Part shown: piece by piece, positions 25,467-34,395 of the stretch | How the letters are laid out: each line of letters starts with the position of its first letter | How positions within the stretch are numbered: position 1 is the stretch's first letter | Source: Erythrobacter sp. | Lineage (GTDB): Bacteria > Pseudomonadota > Alphaproteobacteria > Sphingomonadales > Sphingomonadaceae | NCBI GenBank assembly: GCA_025698865.1 | Contig: JAILWQ010000001.1 | Coordinates: 496,001-560,000, forward strand | Direction: 5' to 3' | Length of the DNA stretch: 64,000 nt | Notes under the pieces: generated by a model | The model's database searches: none | What the model was told of the DNA's origin: nothing | What the model saw: only the letters and a program-made list of their open reading frames with translations | Made by a program: the position numbers and the translations under genes

Positions 25467-25841
25467 TCAGGCGATCATCCGTCCAAGCGACTGGCCGCCG
25501 AAGATATGCACATGGAAATGCGGGACTTCCTGCCCGCCATGCGCGCCGACATTGGCCAGCAGACGATAGCCCGGCTCGACCAGACCCTTGTCCCGCGCGA
25601 CCTTGCCGACAGCGCGGACGAAGCCGGCGATTTCCTCGGCGCTCGCGCTCGTGCTGAAATCGTCCCAGCTGACATATTCGCCCTTGGGGATGACGAGCGT
25701 GTGGATTTCGGCCTGCGGATTGATGTCCTCGAAGGCGTAGGCCCATTCGTCTTCATAGACCTTGGAAGACGGGATCTCGCCCCGCAGGATCTTCGCGAAG
25801 ATGTTGTCCGCATGGTAGGGCTCGGTCGCATCGATCGGCAT
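25467..25841 (-). CDS. HIT-family nucleotide hydrolase (HinT-like)
   Basis: Small histidine-triad protein (124 aa) that hydrolyses AMP-linked substrates. The motif HFHVHIFGGQSLGRM (residues about 109-123) is intact, with the upstream NIFAKILRGEIPSSKVYEDEWAYAFEDINPQAEIHTLVIPK block typical of HinT. It follows hisE directly: the hisE TGA and this ATG abut as TGAATG, so it is probably translated from the his transcript. A housekeeping function is more likely than a role in histidine synthesis. Confidence 0.93.
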   Translation of the reverse strand: MPIDATEPYHADNIFAKILRGEIPSSKVYEDEWAYAFEDINPQAEIHTLVIPKGEYVSWDDFSTSASAEEIAGFVRAVGKVARDKGLVEPGYRLLANVGAHGGQEVPHFHVHIFGGQSLGRMIA

Positions 25842-26180
25842 TCAGTCGCTCCTTTCCGCAGTTCTGGCCGCCTTTTCGGCAAGGCCGGACACCCCATCGC
25901 GCCGGTCGAGTTCGGCAAGCACATCGGCCAGAGCGACGCCCTTCGCCTCGAGCAGGACCAGCAGGTGGAACAGCAGGTCGGCCGCCTCGTCGCGCAGTTC
26001 GGCCGGCCCTTGCGCAAGTGCGGCGACAACGGTCTCGACCGCTTCTTCCCCCACCTTGCGCGCGATCGCGGGTGGCCCGTCCGCCAGCAGACGCGCGACA
26101 TAGCTGCTGCCGGCATCGGCGCCGCGCCGTTCGGCGATGGTTTCTGCAAGGCGGGCCAGCGTGTCCATGGCCGGGCTCAT
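25842..26180 (-). CDS. hisE: Phosphoribosyl-ATP pyrophosphatase
   Basis: Hydrolyses phosphoribosyl-ATP to phosphoribosyl-AMP, the second step of histidine synthesis. 112 aa from the ATG at 26180 (MSPAMDTL); starts at 26204 and 26168 are also open. All-alpha MazG-like motifs: LLADGPPAIARKVGEEAVETVVAAL and RDEAADLLFHLLVLLEAKGV, which place the Mg-binding Glu/Asp residues. HisI is separate and outside the window. It lies 39 nt after hisF and abuts the HIT gene. Confidence 0.95.
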   Translation of the reverse strand: MSPAMDTLARLAETIAERRGADAGSSYVARLLADGPPAIARKVGEEAVETVVAALAQGPAELRDEAADLLFHLLVLLEAKGVALADVLAELDRRDGVSGLAEKAARTAERSD

Positions 26181-26219
26181 GGATCGCCTGCCGCCGCCGG
26201 TCAATCCCGCGGCACGACC

Positions 26220-26987
26220 TTAGATCCGCACCGGCAGCCCGGCCGCGCGCAATGCGGCATGCGCCTCGGCGATGGTGTGCGCTCCGAAATGAAAGATCGA
26301 GGCGGCAAGCACCGCGCTCGCATGGCCGCGAGTGATGCCCGCCACCAGATGGTCGAGCGTGCCCACGCCGCCGCTCGCGATCACCGGCACCGGCACCGCA
26401 TTGGCGATCGCACGGGTGAGCTCGACATCGTAGCCGTCCTTGGTCCCGTCGGCATCCATCGAGGTGACGAGCAACTCGCCCGCGCCAAGTTCGGCAAGGC
26501 GGATCGCATGCTCGACCGCGTCGATCCCGGTCGCGCGGCGACCGCCATGGGTGAACACTTCCCAGCCCCGCGCCCCGTCCGTGCCGACGCGCGCATCGAC
26601 GCTGGCGACGACGCACTGGCTGCCGAAGCGATCGGCGATCTCGCTCACCAGTTCCGGTCGTGCGACCGCCGCACTGTTGACCGCCACCTTGTCCGCACCG
26701 GCGAGGAGAAGCGCACGCGCATCTTCGACACTGCGCACGCCGCCGCCCACGGTCAGCGGCATGAAACACACCGCCGCCGTCCGCCGCACGATGTCGAGCA
26801 AGGTGCCGCGCCCCTCGTGGCTGGCGGAGATGTCGAGGAAGCAGAGTTCGTCCGCCCCGGCCAGATCGTAGGCCTGCGCCTGCTCGACCGGATCGCCCGC
26901 ATCCTTCAGATCGACGAAATTGACGCCCTTGACCACGCGCCCGTCGGCAACGTCGAGACAGGGGATCACGCGCACGCGGACAGTCAT
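26220..26987 (-). CDS. hisF: Imidazole glycerol phosphate synthase cyclase subunit HisF
   Basis: (Beta/alpha)8-barrel that uses ammonia from HisH to form imidazole glycerol phosphate and AICAR. 255 aa. Catalytic aspartates are in [19 protein letters not shown] (Asp near residue 12) and [15 protein letters not shown] (Asp about 130 and nearby); phosphate-binding repeats are [11 protein letters not shown] and [14 protein letters not shown]. Its ATG overlaps the hisA stop (ATGA). Confidence 0.97.
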   Translation of the reverse strand: MTVRVRVIPCLDVADGRVVKGVNFVDLKDAGDPVEQAQAYDLAGADELCFLDISASHEGRGTLLDIVRRTAAVCFMPLTVGGGVRSVEDARALLLAGADKVAVNSAAVARPELVSEIADRFGSQCVVASVDARVGTDGARGWEVFTHGGRRATGIDAVEHAIRLAELGAGELLVTSMDADGTKDGYDVELTRAIANAVPVPVIASGGVGTLDHLVAGITRGHASAVLAASIFHFGAHTIAEAHAALRAAGLPVRI

Positions 26988-27724
26988 GATGGTCGCGCTC
27001 CCGAACCCGCGACGGCAAGCGCCTCGGCAAGATCGAGCCGGCCGTCATAAAGGGCGCGTCCGGTGATGACGCCCTCGATACCGTCAGTCGCGTGGTGCGA
27101 GAGAGCCTCGATATCCGCGATCCCCGCAACGCCGCCGCTGGCAATCACGGGGATGGACACCTGCCGCGCCAGTTCGACCGTCGCGTCCAGATTGACGCCG
27201 CGCAGCAGGCCGTCGCGCCCGATGTCGGTGAAGAGCAGCGCCGCGACGCCCGCATCCTCGAACCGGCGGGCGAGATCGACCACCGGCACGTCGGACAGTT
27301 CGGCCCAGCCCTCGGTCGCGACCATGCCGTCGCGCGCATCGACCGCGACGACGATGGCGCCGGGATGCGCGCCGGCCATGTCGCGCACGAATTCCGGGTC
27401 CTTGAGAGCAGCGCTGCCCATTACGATCCGCGCAATGCCGGCGGCGAGCCAGCCCTCGACATCCTCGCGCTTCCGGATGCCGCCGCCCAGTTGCACCTTG
27501 CCGGGAAAAGCCTCGACCACCCGCTCGACCGCCGAGCGGTTGCGAGCGCTTCCGGCGAAGGAACCGTCGAGATCGACGACATGGAGATGCGTCGCCCCTG
27601 CTTCCGCAAAAATGCGTGCCTGCGCGGCGGGGTCGTCGCCATAGACGGTCGCGCGGTCCATGTCCCCTTCGGCGAGGCGCACCACCTCGCCGCCCTTGAG
27701 GTCGATGGCGGGAAAGACGATCAC
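26984..27724 (-). CDS. hisA: ProFAR isomerase HisA, GTG start
   Basis: Amadori isomerase converting ProFAR to PRFAR; paralogue of HisF with the same half-barrel repeats. 246 aa from the GTG at 27724 ([17 protein letters not shown]), which overlaps the hisH stop as GTGA. The track start at 28036 lies in hisH. Catalytic Asp are in FPAIDLKGG (Asp near residue 8) and [14 protein letters not shown]; phosphate loops are [13 protein letters not shown] and [10 protein letters not shown]. Overlaps on both sides indicate translational coupling along hisHAF. Confidence 0.96.
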   Translation of the reverse strand: MIVFPAIDLKGGEVVRLAEGDMDRATVYGDDPAAQARIFAEAGATHLHVVDLDGSFAGSARNRSAVERVVEAFPGKVQLGGGIRKREDVEGWLAAGIARIVMGSAALKDPEFVRDMAGAHPGAIVVAVDARDGMVATEGWAELSDVPVVDLARRFEDAGVAALLFTDIGRDGLLRGVNLDATVELARQVSIPVIASGGVAGIADIEALSHHATDGIEGVITGRALYDGRLDLAEALAVAGSGARPS

Positions 27725-28347
27725 GGGCGCCACTCCAGGAAATTGGCGAGCAGGCCGAGGCCGTAGCTCTGGCTCTTCTCGGGATGGAACTGGACGCCGG
27801 CGATATTGTCGCGTCCCACTGCGGCGACAAGGCTGCCGCCGTGGTCCGTCATCGCCAGTATGTCCGCTCCGCGCTCGGCGTGAAAATGATAGGAGTGGAG
27901 GAAATAGGCCTCGCCCGCATCGAGCACGGCATGGTCGCGGGCATGGGGCAGCGGGGCAACCTCGTTCCAACCCATATGCGGGACCTTCACGTCGCGGTCC
28001 TTCGGCGCGAGCGGGCGGACCTCTCCCGCGATCCACCCGAGCCCCGGCGTGCTGCCATGCTCGAGCCCGACATCGGCGAGCAGCTGCATCCCCACGCAGA
28101 TGCCGAGGAACGGCGCGCCGCCCACCAGCACGCGCTCGCTCATCGCCTCGAGCGCGCCGTCGACCGCGCGCAGACCTTCGGCGCAGGCGCGAAAGGAGCC
28201 GACGCCGGGCAGCACGATCCGGTCGGCGGCGCGCAGGGTTTCCGGGTCGGCGGTCACCACCACCTCGGCCCCGACCTTGCGCAGCGCGTTCTCGACCGAA
28301 TGGAGATTGCCGGCGCCGTAATCGACCAGCGCGACGATCTCAGCCAC
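27721..28347 (-). CDS. hisH: Imidazole glycerol phosphate synthase glutamine amidotransferase HisH, GTG start
   Basis: Class I glutaminase domain that feeds NH3 to HisF. 208 aa from the GTG at 28347 ([22 protein letters not shown]). Catalytic triad: the nucleophile Cys in [11 protein letters not shown] and the His/Glu pair in VQFHPEKSQ. The GTG overlaps hisB by 8 nt, and the hisA GTG overlaps its stop. The track start at 28452 lies in hisB and is rejected because the family begins at VALVDYG. Confidence 0.96.
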   Translation of the reverse strand: MAEIVALVDYGAGNLHSVENALRKVGAEVVVTADPETLRAADRIVLPGVGSFRACAEGLRAVDGALEAMSERVLVGGAPFLGICVGMQLLADVGLEHGSTPGLGWIAGEVRPLAPKDRDVKVPHMGWNEVAPLPHARDHAVLDAGEAYFLHSYHFHAERGADILAMTDHGGSLVAAVGRDNIAGVQFHPEKSQSYGLGLLANFLEWRP

Positions 28348-28933
28348 CGAGCTGACCCTTGGTGCTCGGCACCGCCCCGCCCTTGCGCGGGTCGATCTCC
28401 ACCGCGATGCGCATCGCGCGGGCGAACCCCTTGTACAACGCCTCGCAGACATGGTGGTTGTTCTGGCCGTAGAGGATCTCGCAATGCAGCGTGATCCCGG
28501 CGGTCTGGGCGATCGAGTGGAACCAGTGCTCGATCAGTTCGGTGTCCCACTCGCCCAGCTTTTCCTGTGTGAAGCGCGCATTCCACACGAAATAGGGCCG
28601 CCCGGAAATGTCGAGCGCGACGCGCGCCAGCGTCTCGTCCATCGGCGAATAGGCGCTGCCGTAACGCGCGATCCCGCCCTTGTCGCCGAGCGCCTGCGAC
28701 AGCGCCTGCCCCAGGGCAAGCGCGCTGTCCTCGGTGGTGTGGTGCTGATCGACGTGGAGGTCGCCGTTCACCTTCATGGTCACGTCGATCAGGGAGTGCT
28801 TGGCGAACTGTTCGACCATGTGATCGAGGAAGCCGATCCCGGTGGACACGTCGTACGTGCCCGTTCCGTCGAGGTTGACCTCGACCAGAATGTCGGTTTC
28901 CGCGGTCTTGCGCTCGATACGTCCGGTTCGCAT
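28340..28933 (-). CDS. hisB: Imidazoleglycerol-phosphate dehydratase
   Basis: Mn-dependent dehydratase in histidine synthesis; 197 aa, the monofunctional form without a histidinol-phosphatase domain. Metal-binding repeats are [35 protein letters not shown] and [20 protein letters not shown], with [19 protein letters not shown] between. It is the first gene of hisBHAFE. No Shine-Dalgarno precedes the ATG, and a promoter-like TTGCCA-N16-TATAGC ends 8 nt upstream, which suggests a leaderless transcript. Confidence 0.97.
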   Translation of the reverse strand: MRTGRIERKTAETDILVEVNLDGTGTYDVSTGIGFLDHMVEQFAKHSLIDVTMKVNGDLHVDQHHTTEDSALALGQALSQALGDKGGIARYGSAYSPMDETLARVALDISGRPYFVWNARFTQEKLGEWDTELIEHWFHSIAQTAGITLHCEILYGQNNHHVCEALYKGFARAMRIAVEIDPRKGGAVPSTKGQLGG

Positions 28934-28941
28934 GACACCGC

Positions 28942-28969
28942 GCTATAGGCGCAGCGGCGACACTGGCAA
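28942..28969 (-). promoter_or_regulatory. Candidate promoter of the his operon, implying a leaderless mRNA
   Basis: Minus strand TTGCCA (28969-28964), 16-nt spacer, TATAGC (28947-28942); the hisB ATG follows 8 nt later at 28933. Initiation 6-8 nt after the -10 box would fall at or just before the start codon. Confidence 0.5.
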
Positions 28970-29042
28970 GTGGTCCGGGGCGGTGGGCCGGCGCGACTTC
29001 ACGCTTGACCGGATGCTCGCCCCAAGCCACCTAGCACGGCAT

Positions 29043-29558
29043 ATGAGCGACGAAACGCCCGACAGCCTGATCCCCTACGATGCCATCGTGCAGGAAGCCC
29101 TGCGCGCCGTGGTCGGCCGCGTCCTCGGCGAAATCGAGGATTCGGGCGGCGAATTGCCCGGCAACCACCACTTCTACATCACCTTCAAGACCCACGCCCC
29201 CGGCGTCTCGGTCCCGAAATCCCTGCGCGAGCGGTTTCCCGACGAGATGACGATCGTGCTCCAGAACAAGTTCTGGAACCTGAACGTGCGCGAGGACGGG
29301 TTCGGCGTCGGCCTCAGTTTCAACCAGATCCCGGCCGAACTCGAAATCCCCTACGCCGCGATCACCCAGTTCGTGGATCCGGCGGTCGATTTCGGGCTCC
29401 AGTTCCAGGCGACCGTCGCCGACATGGCGCCGGCCGCGACGGAAACGCCGGAAAACGATTCCGCTGGCGGTGACGCGGAACAGGGCGGCGCGGCGTCCGT
29501 TAAGGACGCGGACGACGGATCGAACGTCGTCACGGTCGATTTCGGCCGCAAGAAATAA
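29043..29558 (+). CDS. sspB: ClpXP adaptor SspB, alphaproteobacterial type
   Basis: Substrate-delivery factor that tethers ssrA-tagged and some regulatory proteins to ClpXP. 171 aa, with the conserved folded core NHHFYITFKTHAPGVSVPKSLRERFPDEMTIVLQNKFWNLNV and FGVGLSFNQIPAELEIPYAAITQFVDPAVDFGLQF. The acidic, low-complexity tail (ETPENDSAGGDAEQGG) leads to a C-terminal ClpX-binding segment SNVVTVDFGRKK. ATG at 29043 (MSDETPDSLIPYD); the track start at 28842 is upstream of the conserved region. Confidence 0.93.
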   Translation: MSDETPDSLIPYDAIVQEALRAVVGRVLGEIEDSGGELPGNHHFYITFKTHAPGVSVPKSLRERFPDEMTIVLQNKFWNLNVREDGFGVGLSFNQIPAELEIPYAAITQFVDPAVDFGLQFQATVADMAPAATETPENDSAGGDAEQGGAASVKDADDGSNVVTVDFGRKK

Positions 29559-29599
29559 GGCACGGCTCTTTTGCTGTGCCGAACAGGGGCAGCAGCAAG

Positions 29600-30013
29600 A
29601 TGGTCAAGCATGTGGCGGGGTATGGTGCCGAAGTCGTGGACAAGGCACGCGCGAAAACTCCCGGCAGCAAGAAGGGCATGCCCGGGCCGACGGAAAATCC
29701 GGCAAGCAACCTGATGATGGCCGATGTGGCGATCCGTGCCGGGTCCTATCTGGCGCGGCGGGCGATCGAGCGCGGCATACTGCGCGGGCGTTACGGCGAC
29801 ACGACAGCGAAACGGATCATCGGCAACAAGTCCCTCGGCCAGTCGCTGATGAGCTTCGGCCTCGCCAAGCTCGCCATTCGCAACGTGCCGGGCGCGCTGA
29901 TCGTCGGCGGAGGCGCGATCGCAAAGACGCTCTATGATCGGCGCCAGAGCAAGCGGCGCCAGCAAAGCGAGGGCGATCAGGAGCTGATCGAACGCGCGCA
30001 CGGAAACGACTGA
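29600..30013 (+). CDS. Conserved hypothetical protein, basic, possibly membrane-associated
   Basis: 137 aa from the ATG at 29600 (MVKHVAGYGAEVVDKAR); a GTG at 29576 would add 8 residues. Strongly basic overall, with a C-terminal half of short helices (YGDTTAKRIIGNKSLGQSLMSFGLAKLAIRN) and a hydrophobic stretch VPGALIVGGGAIAKTLYD that could dip into the membrane, then a charged tail QSKRRQQSEGDQELIERA. No recognised domain. It lies between sspB and gmk on the same strand, 41 nt after sspB, so it is likely cotranscribed. No function is assigned. Confidence 0.6.
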   Translation: MVKHVAGYGAEVVDKARAKTPGSKKGMPGPTENPASNLMMADVAIRAGSYLARRAIERGILRGRYGDTTAKRIIGNKSLGQSLMSFGLAKLAIRNVPGALIVGGGAIAKTLYDRRQSKRRQQSEGDQELIERAHGND

Positions 30014-30063
30014 CGCTCCACCCGCCCCTTGATTTGCAGGCGCGGCGCGTCTCTTAGACGCCC

Positions 30064-30711
30064 ATGCCCGAATCCGACCATACGGACGATACCCTCGCGC
30101 GGCGGGGCCTCATGTTCATTCTCTCGTCCCCCAGCGGAGCGGGAAAGACGACGATTAGCCGCATGCTGCTCGATGCCGACGAGGAGATCCGGCTTTCCGT
30201 GAGCGTGACGACCCGTCCGCCGCGCCCGGGCGAGATCGAGGGCATCCATTATCACTTCGTGTCCGAAGCGGAATTCGACCGGTTGGTCGAAGAAGACGAT
30301 TTCTACGAATGGGCTCACGTCTTCGGCTATCGCTACGGCACACCCAAGGGCCGCATCCGCAATGCATTGAAAGGCGGGCAGGATTTCCTTTTCGACATCG
30401 ACTGGCAGGGCACGCAGCAGCTGTACCAGAAGGATCAGCAGGACGTGGTCCGTGTGTTCATCCTGCCGCCGAGCATTGCCGAACTGCGTCGCCGGCTCGA
30501 AAGTCGCGCCACCGATTCCGTCGAGGTCATCGACGCCCGCATGGAACGCGCCCGCAGCGAGATCAGCCACTGGGATGCCTACGACTATGTCGTGATCAAC
30601 GACGACATGGTCGGATGCTTCGCGAAAGTCCGCGAGATCCTCGATGCCGAACGCATGAAGCGCCAGCGCCAGACCGGCCTCATCCCCTTCGTGCGGAAAC
30701 TGATGCTCTAG
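30064..30711 (+). CDS. gmk: Guanylate kinase
   Basis: Phosphorylates GMP to GDP with ATP. 215 aa. The P-loop SSPSGAGKTTISR lies near residue 21; the GMP-binding domain has VSVTTRPPRPGEIEGIHYHFVSEAEFDRL and EWAHVFGYRYGTPKGRI, and FLFDIDWQGTQQL precedes the lid. A short N-terminal extension (MPESDHTDDTLARRG) precedes the fold. An inverted repeat follows before the convergent SDR gene. Confidence 0.97.
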   Translation: MPESDHTDDTLARRGLMFILSSPSGAGKTTISRMLLDADEEIRLSVSVTTRPPRPGEIEGIHYHFVSEAEFDRLVEEDDFYEWAHVFGYRYGTPKGRIRNALKGGQDFLFDIDWQGTQQLYQKDQQDVVRVFILPPSIAELRRRLESRATDSVEVIDARMERARSEISHWDAYDYVVINDDMVGCFAKVREILDAERMKRQRQTGLIPFVRKLML

Positions 30712-30717
30712 GAGCGG

Positions 30718-30748
30718 GCGGTCGGGCAGCGAGAGCTGGACCGACCGC
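30718..30748. terminator. Inverted repeat between convergent gmk and SDR genes
   Basis: GCGGTCGG and CCGACCGC, 8 bp perfect, separated by 15 nt, without a T tract on either strand. Possible weak bidirectional terminator. Confidence 0.35.
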
Positions 30749-30786
30749 ACGTCTGCCTTGATTGCCTGAACGTCTGCCGGACGCCT

Positions 30787-31587
30787 TTACGCCGAAGCAT
30801 CCGCGAAATGCGACGGAAGGTGCGCGTTCACGACGCCGCCGTCCACCGTCAGCGTCTCACCGATCGTGTAGTCGCCCGCGCGGCTGGCAAGATAGACGGC
30901 CGTTCCGCCCATGTCGAACTTGTCGCCCACGCGCTTGTTGGGGATGCGCTTGGCGCTCTCCTCTTCCATGTCCCGGGCGGCCCGGTTCATGTTCGACGGG
31001 AATGCTCCCGGCGCAAGGCTGGTGACGTAGATGTGGTCCTGCACCAGCCGCGCCGCCATCCTGCGGGTGAGGTGAATGAGCGCCGCCTTAGACGCTTGGT
31101 AGCTGTAGGTTTCCCACGGATTGACCCGCTGCCCGTCGATCGAGGTGATGTTGATCACCTTGGCCGGCCGGTCGGCGCTGGCGGCGGCGGTCAGCAGCTT
31201 GTGCAGCTTCTGCGTGAGGAAGAACGGCGTCTTGACGTTGAGGTCCATGACCTTGTCCCAGCCGCTCTCCGGAAATTCGAGATAGTCGACACCCCATGCG
31301 GCGCCGGCATTGTTGACGAGAATGTCGAGCCTGTCCTCGCGGCCCGAGATTTCGGCCACAAGTTCGTCGATACCCTCGATGGTCGAGATGTCCCCCTGGA
31401 TGGGGACCACCTTGTCACCCAGCTCTTCGGCCGTCTCGTGCAATTCGCCGCCCTTGCGCGCGGTGATGTACACGCGATCGATCCCGGCGGCGAGGAAACC
31501 CTCGACGATCATCCGGCCGATGCCGCGGCTGCCGCCGGTGACGAGCGCGACGCGCCCTTCTAGGCTGAACAAGTCTTGTAGGTTCAT
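30787..31587 (-). CDS. Short-chain dehydrogenase/reductase (SDR)
   Basis: Rossmann-fold NAD(P)-dependent oxidoreductase of 266 aa. Cofactor motif VTGGSRGIGRM at residues about 16-26, NNAG in ILVNNAGAAWG, catalytic Ser in NITSIDG and the YxxxK pair in YSYQASKAAL. The C-terminal region (PGAFPSNMNRAARDMEEESAKRIP) determines the substrate, which is not identifiable, though similar proteins oxidise hydroxyacyl or alcohol groups. It lies 29 nt after an acyl-CoA dehydrogenase gene on the same strand and is likely cotranscribed with 31617-34362. Confidence 0.9.
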   Translation of the reverse strand: MNLQDLFSLEGRVALVTGGSRGIGRMIVEGFLAAGIDRVYITARKGGELHETAEELGDKVVPIQGDISTIEGIDELVAEISGREDRLDILVNNAGAAWGVDYLEFPESGWDKVMDLNVKTPFFLTQKLHKLLTAAASADRPAKVINITSIDGQRVNPWETYSYQASKAALIHLTRRMAARLVQDHIYVTSLAPGAFPSNMNRAARDMEEESAKRIPNKRVGDKFDMGGTAVYLASRAGDYTIGETLTVDGGVVNAHLPSHFADASA

Positions 31588-31616
31588 GATACGCTTTCCC
31601 TTGTCTCGATCGGGTC

Positions 31617-32756
31617 TCAGTAGCCGCTGAGTTCCGCCACGCGCCCGGCGTGATAGTACTGGTCGCCCAAGAACTCCTGCAGCGCGCGGTCGCGCTTCAT
31701 GTAGAGGCCGATATCGTACTCGTCGGTCATGCCGATGCCGCCATGCATCTGCACGCCTTCGCGCACGGCGAGCCCGGCGGCTCTGGCGACCTTGGCCTTG
31801 GCGACCGAAGTCATCAAATCGGCCTTCTCGCTGCCACCGTCGAGCAGCTGCGCCGCCTTGATCGTGACTGCGCGGGCGATCTCCACCTCGGAATAGAGAT
31901 GCGCGGCACGGTGCTGGAGCGCCTGAAACTCGCCGATCAGCCTGCCGAACTGCTTGCGCTGCTTGATGTAGTCGACGGTCATGTCCATCGCGCCTTGCGC
32001 GACACCCACGCCCTCGGCGGCCACGCCGACCCGGCCGGCGGCGAGCATCGCGTTCAGGATCTCACGCCCGCCATCGACCTCGCCGATCACCGCGTCGCCA
32101 TCCAATTCGACGCCGTCGAACTTCGTGTGGGTTGCCATCGAGCTGTCGACGAGGCGGACAGCATCGTGGCTCATCCCCGAAGCATCCTTGGGCACTGCGA
32201 ACAGGGTGATGCCGTCGGCATCGCCGTCGCTGCCGGAAGTGCGCGCGGCGACGATCATCATGTCCGCGCTCGCGCCGTGAATCACGAAGTCCTTCTGGCC
32301 CGACAGGCGGAAGCCATTGCCCGACTTTTCCGCCTTGGTGCGGATCGTTTCGGGCCGGTGCTTGGCACCCTCGTCGATCGCGACGGCATAGACCTTTTCG
32401 CCCTCGATCATGCCGGGGAGCCAGCGTCCCTTGGCATCGTCGCCGGCGTGCCGGAGCGCGGTTGCGGCGATAACCGAACTGGTGAGGAAGGGCGATGGGG
32501 TAAGATTGCGGCCGATCTGCTCGAGCACGATCCCCGCCTCGACATGGCCCATGCCCAGCCCGCCATCGTCCTCGTCCACGAGGATCCCGGTAAAGCCCAT
32601 TTCGGCGAACTGCTTCCACAATGCGTGGCCGAATCCGTCCTTGCATTCGCGGTCGCGCCAGTGGCGCAGTTGGTCCTTGATGTTGCCCTGATCGGCCATG
32701 AACTGGCTGGCGCTCTCGGCGAGCATCGCCTGATCTTCGTCGTGATAGAGAGGCAT
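31617..32756 (-). CDS. Acyl-CoA dehydrogenase family protein
   Basis: FAD flavoprotein, 379 aa, oxidising acyl-CoA or a related thioester at C2-C3. Regions in order: an N-terminal helical domain (MPLYHDEDQAMLAESASQFMAD), FAD/substrate loops (VYAVAIDEGAKHRPETIRT; GFRLSGQKDFVIHG), the middle beta domain and the C-terminal helical domain with KQRKQFGRLIGEFQALQHRAA and GVQMHGGIGMTDEYDIGLYMKR. One of three acyl-CoA dehydrogenase genes in the region; it resembles the smaller partner of two-gene FadE-type complexes. It is 14 nt downstream of the PH-like gene. Confidence 0.92.
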   Translation of the reverse strand: MPLYHDEDQAMLAESASQFMADQGNIKDQLRHWRDRECKDGFGHALWKQFAEMGFTGILVDEDDGGLGMGHVEAGIVLEQIGRNLTPSPFLTSSVIAATALRHAGDDAKGRWLPGMIEGEKVYAVAIDEGAKHRPETIRTKAEKSGNGFRLSGQKDFVIHGASADMMIVAARTSGSDGDADGITLFAVPKDASGMSHDAVRLVDSSMATHTKFDGVELDGDAVIGEVDGGREILNAMLAAGRVGVAAEGVGVAQGAMDMTVDYIKQRKQFGRLIGEFQALQHRAAHLYSEVEIARAVTIKAAQLLDGGSEKADLMTSVAKAKVARAAGLAVREGVQMHGGIGMTDEYDIGLYMKRDRALQEFLGDQYYHAGRVAELSGY

Positions 32757-32770
32757 GTTGCGTTACCTTG

Positions 32771-33154
32771 TCAGTTTGATCCGAGCGTCTCGCCCAGCCA
32801 CTGCGACAGCAGCATGGGATTGAAGCCGGTTTCGAAATAGAGGCTGACCTGTCCGAAGGCCCCGAACAGCGTCAGATTGACGAGCTTGTCGGGATCGATC
32901 GCGTAGGAGACGATGGCGTCGCGGCGAAAGGCCTTCACCGCCAGCCGCTTGTTGATGATGCCGGACTGTTCGGCCACGATCACCCGGGTCGAGGTGAACA
33001 GCACCGCCCCGTCCTCGCCCCCTGCGGCAAGGATCGCCTCCTCGCCCGAGACGAGGAGACCGATGAGCTGCGAATCCTCGACATTCTCGATCGCGCCGCC
33101 GACCGTGGCCGCGCCGACCAGCGTGTAGGGGCTGCTCGTCATGGCCGCCATCAT
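32771..33154 (-). CDS. Small PH-domain-like protein in the acyl-CoA dehydrogenase operon
   Basis: About 127 residues from the ATG at 33154 (MMAAMTSSPYTLVGAATVGG); starts at 33142 and 33181 (GTG) are open, and none has a clear Shine-Dalgarno. The body GEDGAVLFTSTRVIVAEQSGIINKRLAVKAFRRDAIVSYAIDPDKL resembles the bacterial PH-like fold (bPH), where a short strand set ends in the RVIV..SG...K pattern. Function in this operon is unknown; it is sandwiched between two acyl-CoA dehydrogenase genes with 29- and 14-nt gaps. It might be a regulatory or anchoring subunit, or only cotranscribed. Confidence 0.65.
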   Translation of the reverse strand: MMAAMTSSPYTLVGAATVGGAIENVEDSQLIGLLVSGEEAILAAGGEDGAVLFTSTRVIVAEQSGIINKRLAVKAFRRDAIVSYAIDPDKLVNLTLFGAFGQVSLYFETGFNPMLLSQWLGETLGSN

Positions 33155-33183
33155 CGCGGCGTTGGTCGCCGCAGTCGCCACGA

Positions 33184-34362
33184 TCAGGCTCCGGGAAGGT
33201 CGAGGATGCGCTTGGCGATGACGTTGAGCATCACTTCGCTGGTGCCGCCCTCGATGCTGTTCGCCTTCGTGCGGAGCCAGCTGCGCGCGGGCTTGCCACC
33301 CGAGGTCTCCTCGCTCTCCCATTCGAGCGCCTGGCTGCCGCCCGCCGCCATGATGAGCTCGTGCCGTCGCTTGTTGAGTTCGGTGCCCGCATATTTGAGC
33401 ATGTTGGGCTGCGCCGGGTGGCCCTTGCCCGCCTTCAGCTCGTCCATGAACTTCTCGCTCATCGCGGTGAAGGACAGGGCGTCGACGTCGAACAGGGCCA
33501 TTTCCGCACGCAACACGGGATCAAGCTCGTCCTGGCGGCTAGTCGCCGCGCCGAGCGACGTCGCGCGGTCGCCGCCACCGGTGCCGGAAATCATCTCGCG
33601 TTCGTGACCGAGCAGATACTTGGCCACGTCCCACCCGCGATTGATCTCGCCGACATAGCCGGGAATGTCCTCGCCATAGGATTTGGGAACATTCACGTCG
33701 TCGAAGAAGGTTTCGCAGAAGGGGCTGTTGCCGCTGATCAGCTTGATCGGCTTGGTGTCGACGCCCTGGTTCTCCATGTCGAACAGCATGAAGGTGATGC
33801 CCTGATACTTGTTCTCCTTGTCCGTGCGGACGAGGCAGAAGATCCAGTCGGCTTCGTCCGCGTAGGAGGTCCAGATCTTCTGGCCGTTGACCACCCAGTG
33901 ATCACCCTTGTCCTCGCCGAAGGTCTGCATCGAAACGAGGTCGGAGCCGCTGCCGGGCTCCGAATAGCCCTGGCACCAGCGGATTTCGCCACGGGCGATC
34001 TCGTTGAGGAACTTCTGCTTCTGGCCCTCGGTCCCGAAATGCAGCAGCGCCGGGCCGAGCATCCAGATGCCGAAGCTGGAAAGCGGCGGGCGTGCATTGA
34101 TGCGGGCCATTTCCTGCCGCAGGATCTTGGCCTCCGCCGCGCTCAGCCCAGCGCCGCCATATTCCTTGGGCCAGTCGGGAACGGTGTAGCCCTTGTCGCG
34201 GCACGCTTCGAACCACGCCTTCTGCGCGTCACTCTTGAAACTGCCATTTCGGCCACCCCAATAGACATCGCCCTCGTCGCGGACGGGTTCGCGCATTTCG
34301 GGCGGACAATTGGCTTCGAGCCACTCGCGCACTTCGGCGCGGAAGGCTTCGGGATCGGACAT
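33184..34362 (-). CDS. Acyl-CoA dehydrogenase family protein
   Basis: 392-aa FAD flavoprotein. N-terminal helical segment (MSDPEAFRAEVREWLEANCPPEM), then WCQGYSEPGSGSDLVSMQT (the FAD/substrate loop), WVVNGQKIWTSYADEADWIFCLVRT, and a C-terminal domain ending in GGTSEVMLNVIAKRILDLPG, close to the short- and branched-chain family. First gene of its operon, preceded by a palindromic ACGTAAACGT element. Together with 31617-32756 it may form a heteromeric dehydrogenase, as in FadE-type pairs encoded side by side. The acyl substrate cannot be read. Confidence 0.93.
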   Translation of the reverse strand: MSDPEAFRAEVREWLEANCPPEMREPVRDEGDVYWGGRNGSFKSDAQKAWFEACRDKGYTVPDWPKEYGGAGLSAAEAKILRQEMARINARPPLSSFGIWMLGPALLHFGTEGQKQKFLNEIARGEIRWCQGYSEPGSGSDLVSMQTFGEDKGDHWVVNGQKIWTSYADEADWIFCLVRTDKENKYQGITFMLFDMENQGVDTKPIKLISGNSPFCETFFDDVNVPKSYGEDIPGYVGEINRGWDVAKYLLGHEREMISGTGGGDRATSLGAATSRQDELDPVLRAEMALFDVDALSFTAMSEKFMDELKAGKGHPAQPNMLKYAGTELNKRRHELIMAAGGSQALEWESEETSGGKPARSWLRTKANSIEGGTSEVMLNVIAKRILDLPGA

Positions 34363-34395
34363 GGTGATCGTTCCTCTCGTTTCCGACTCTCTTTG

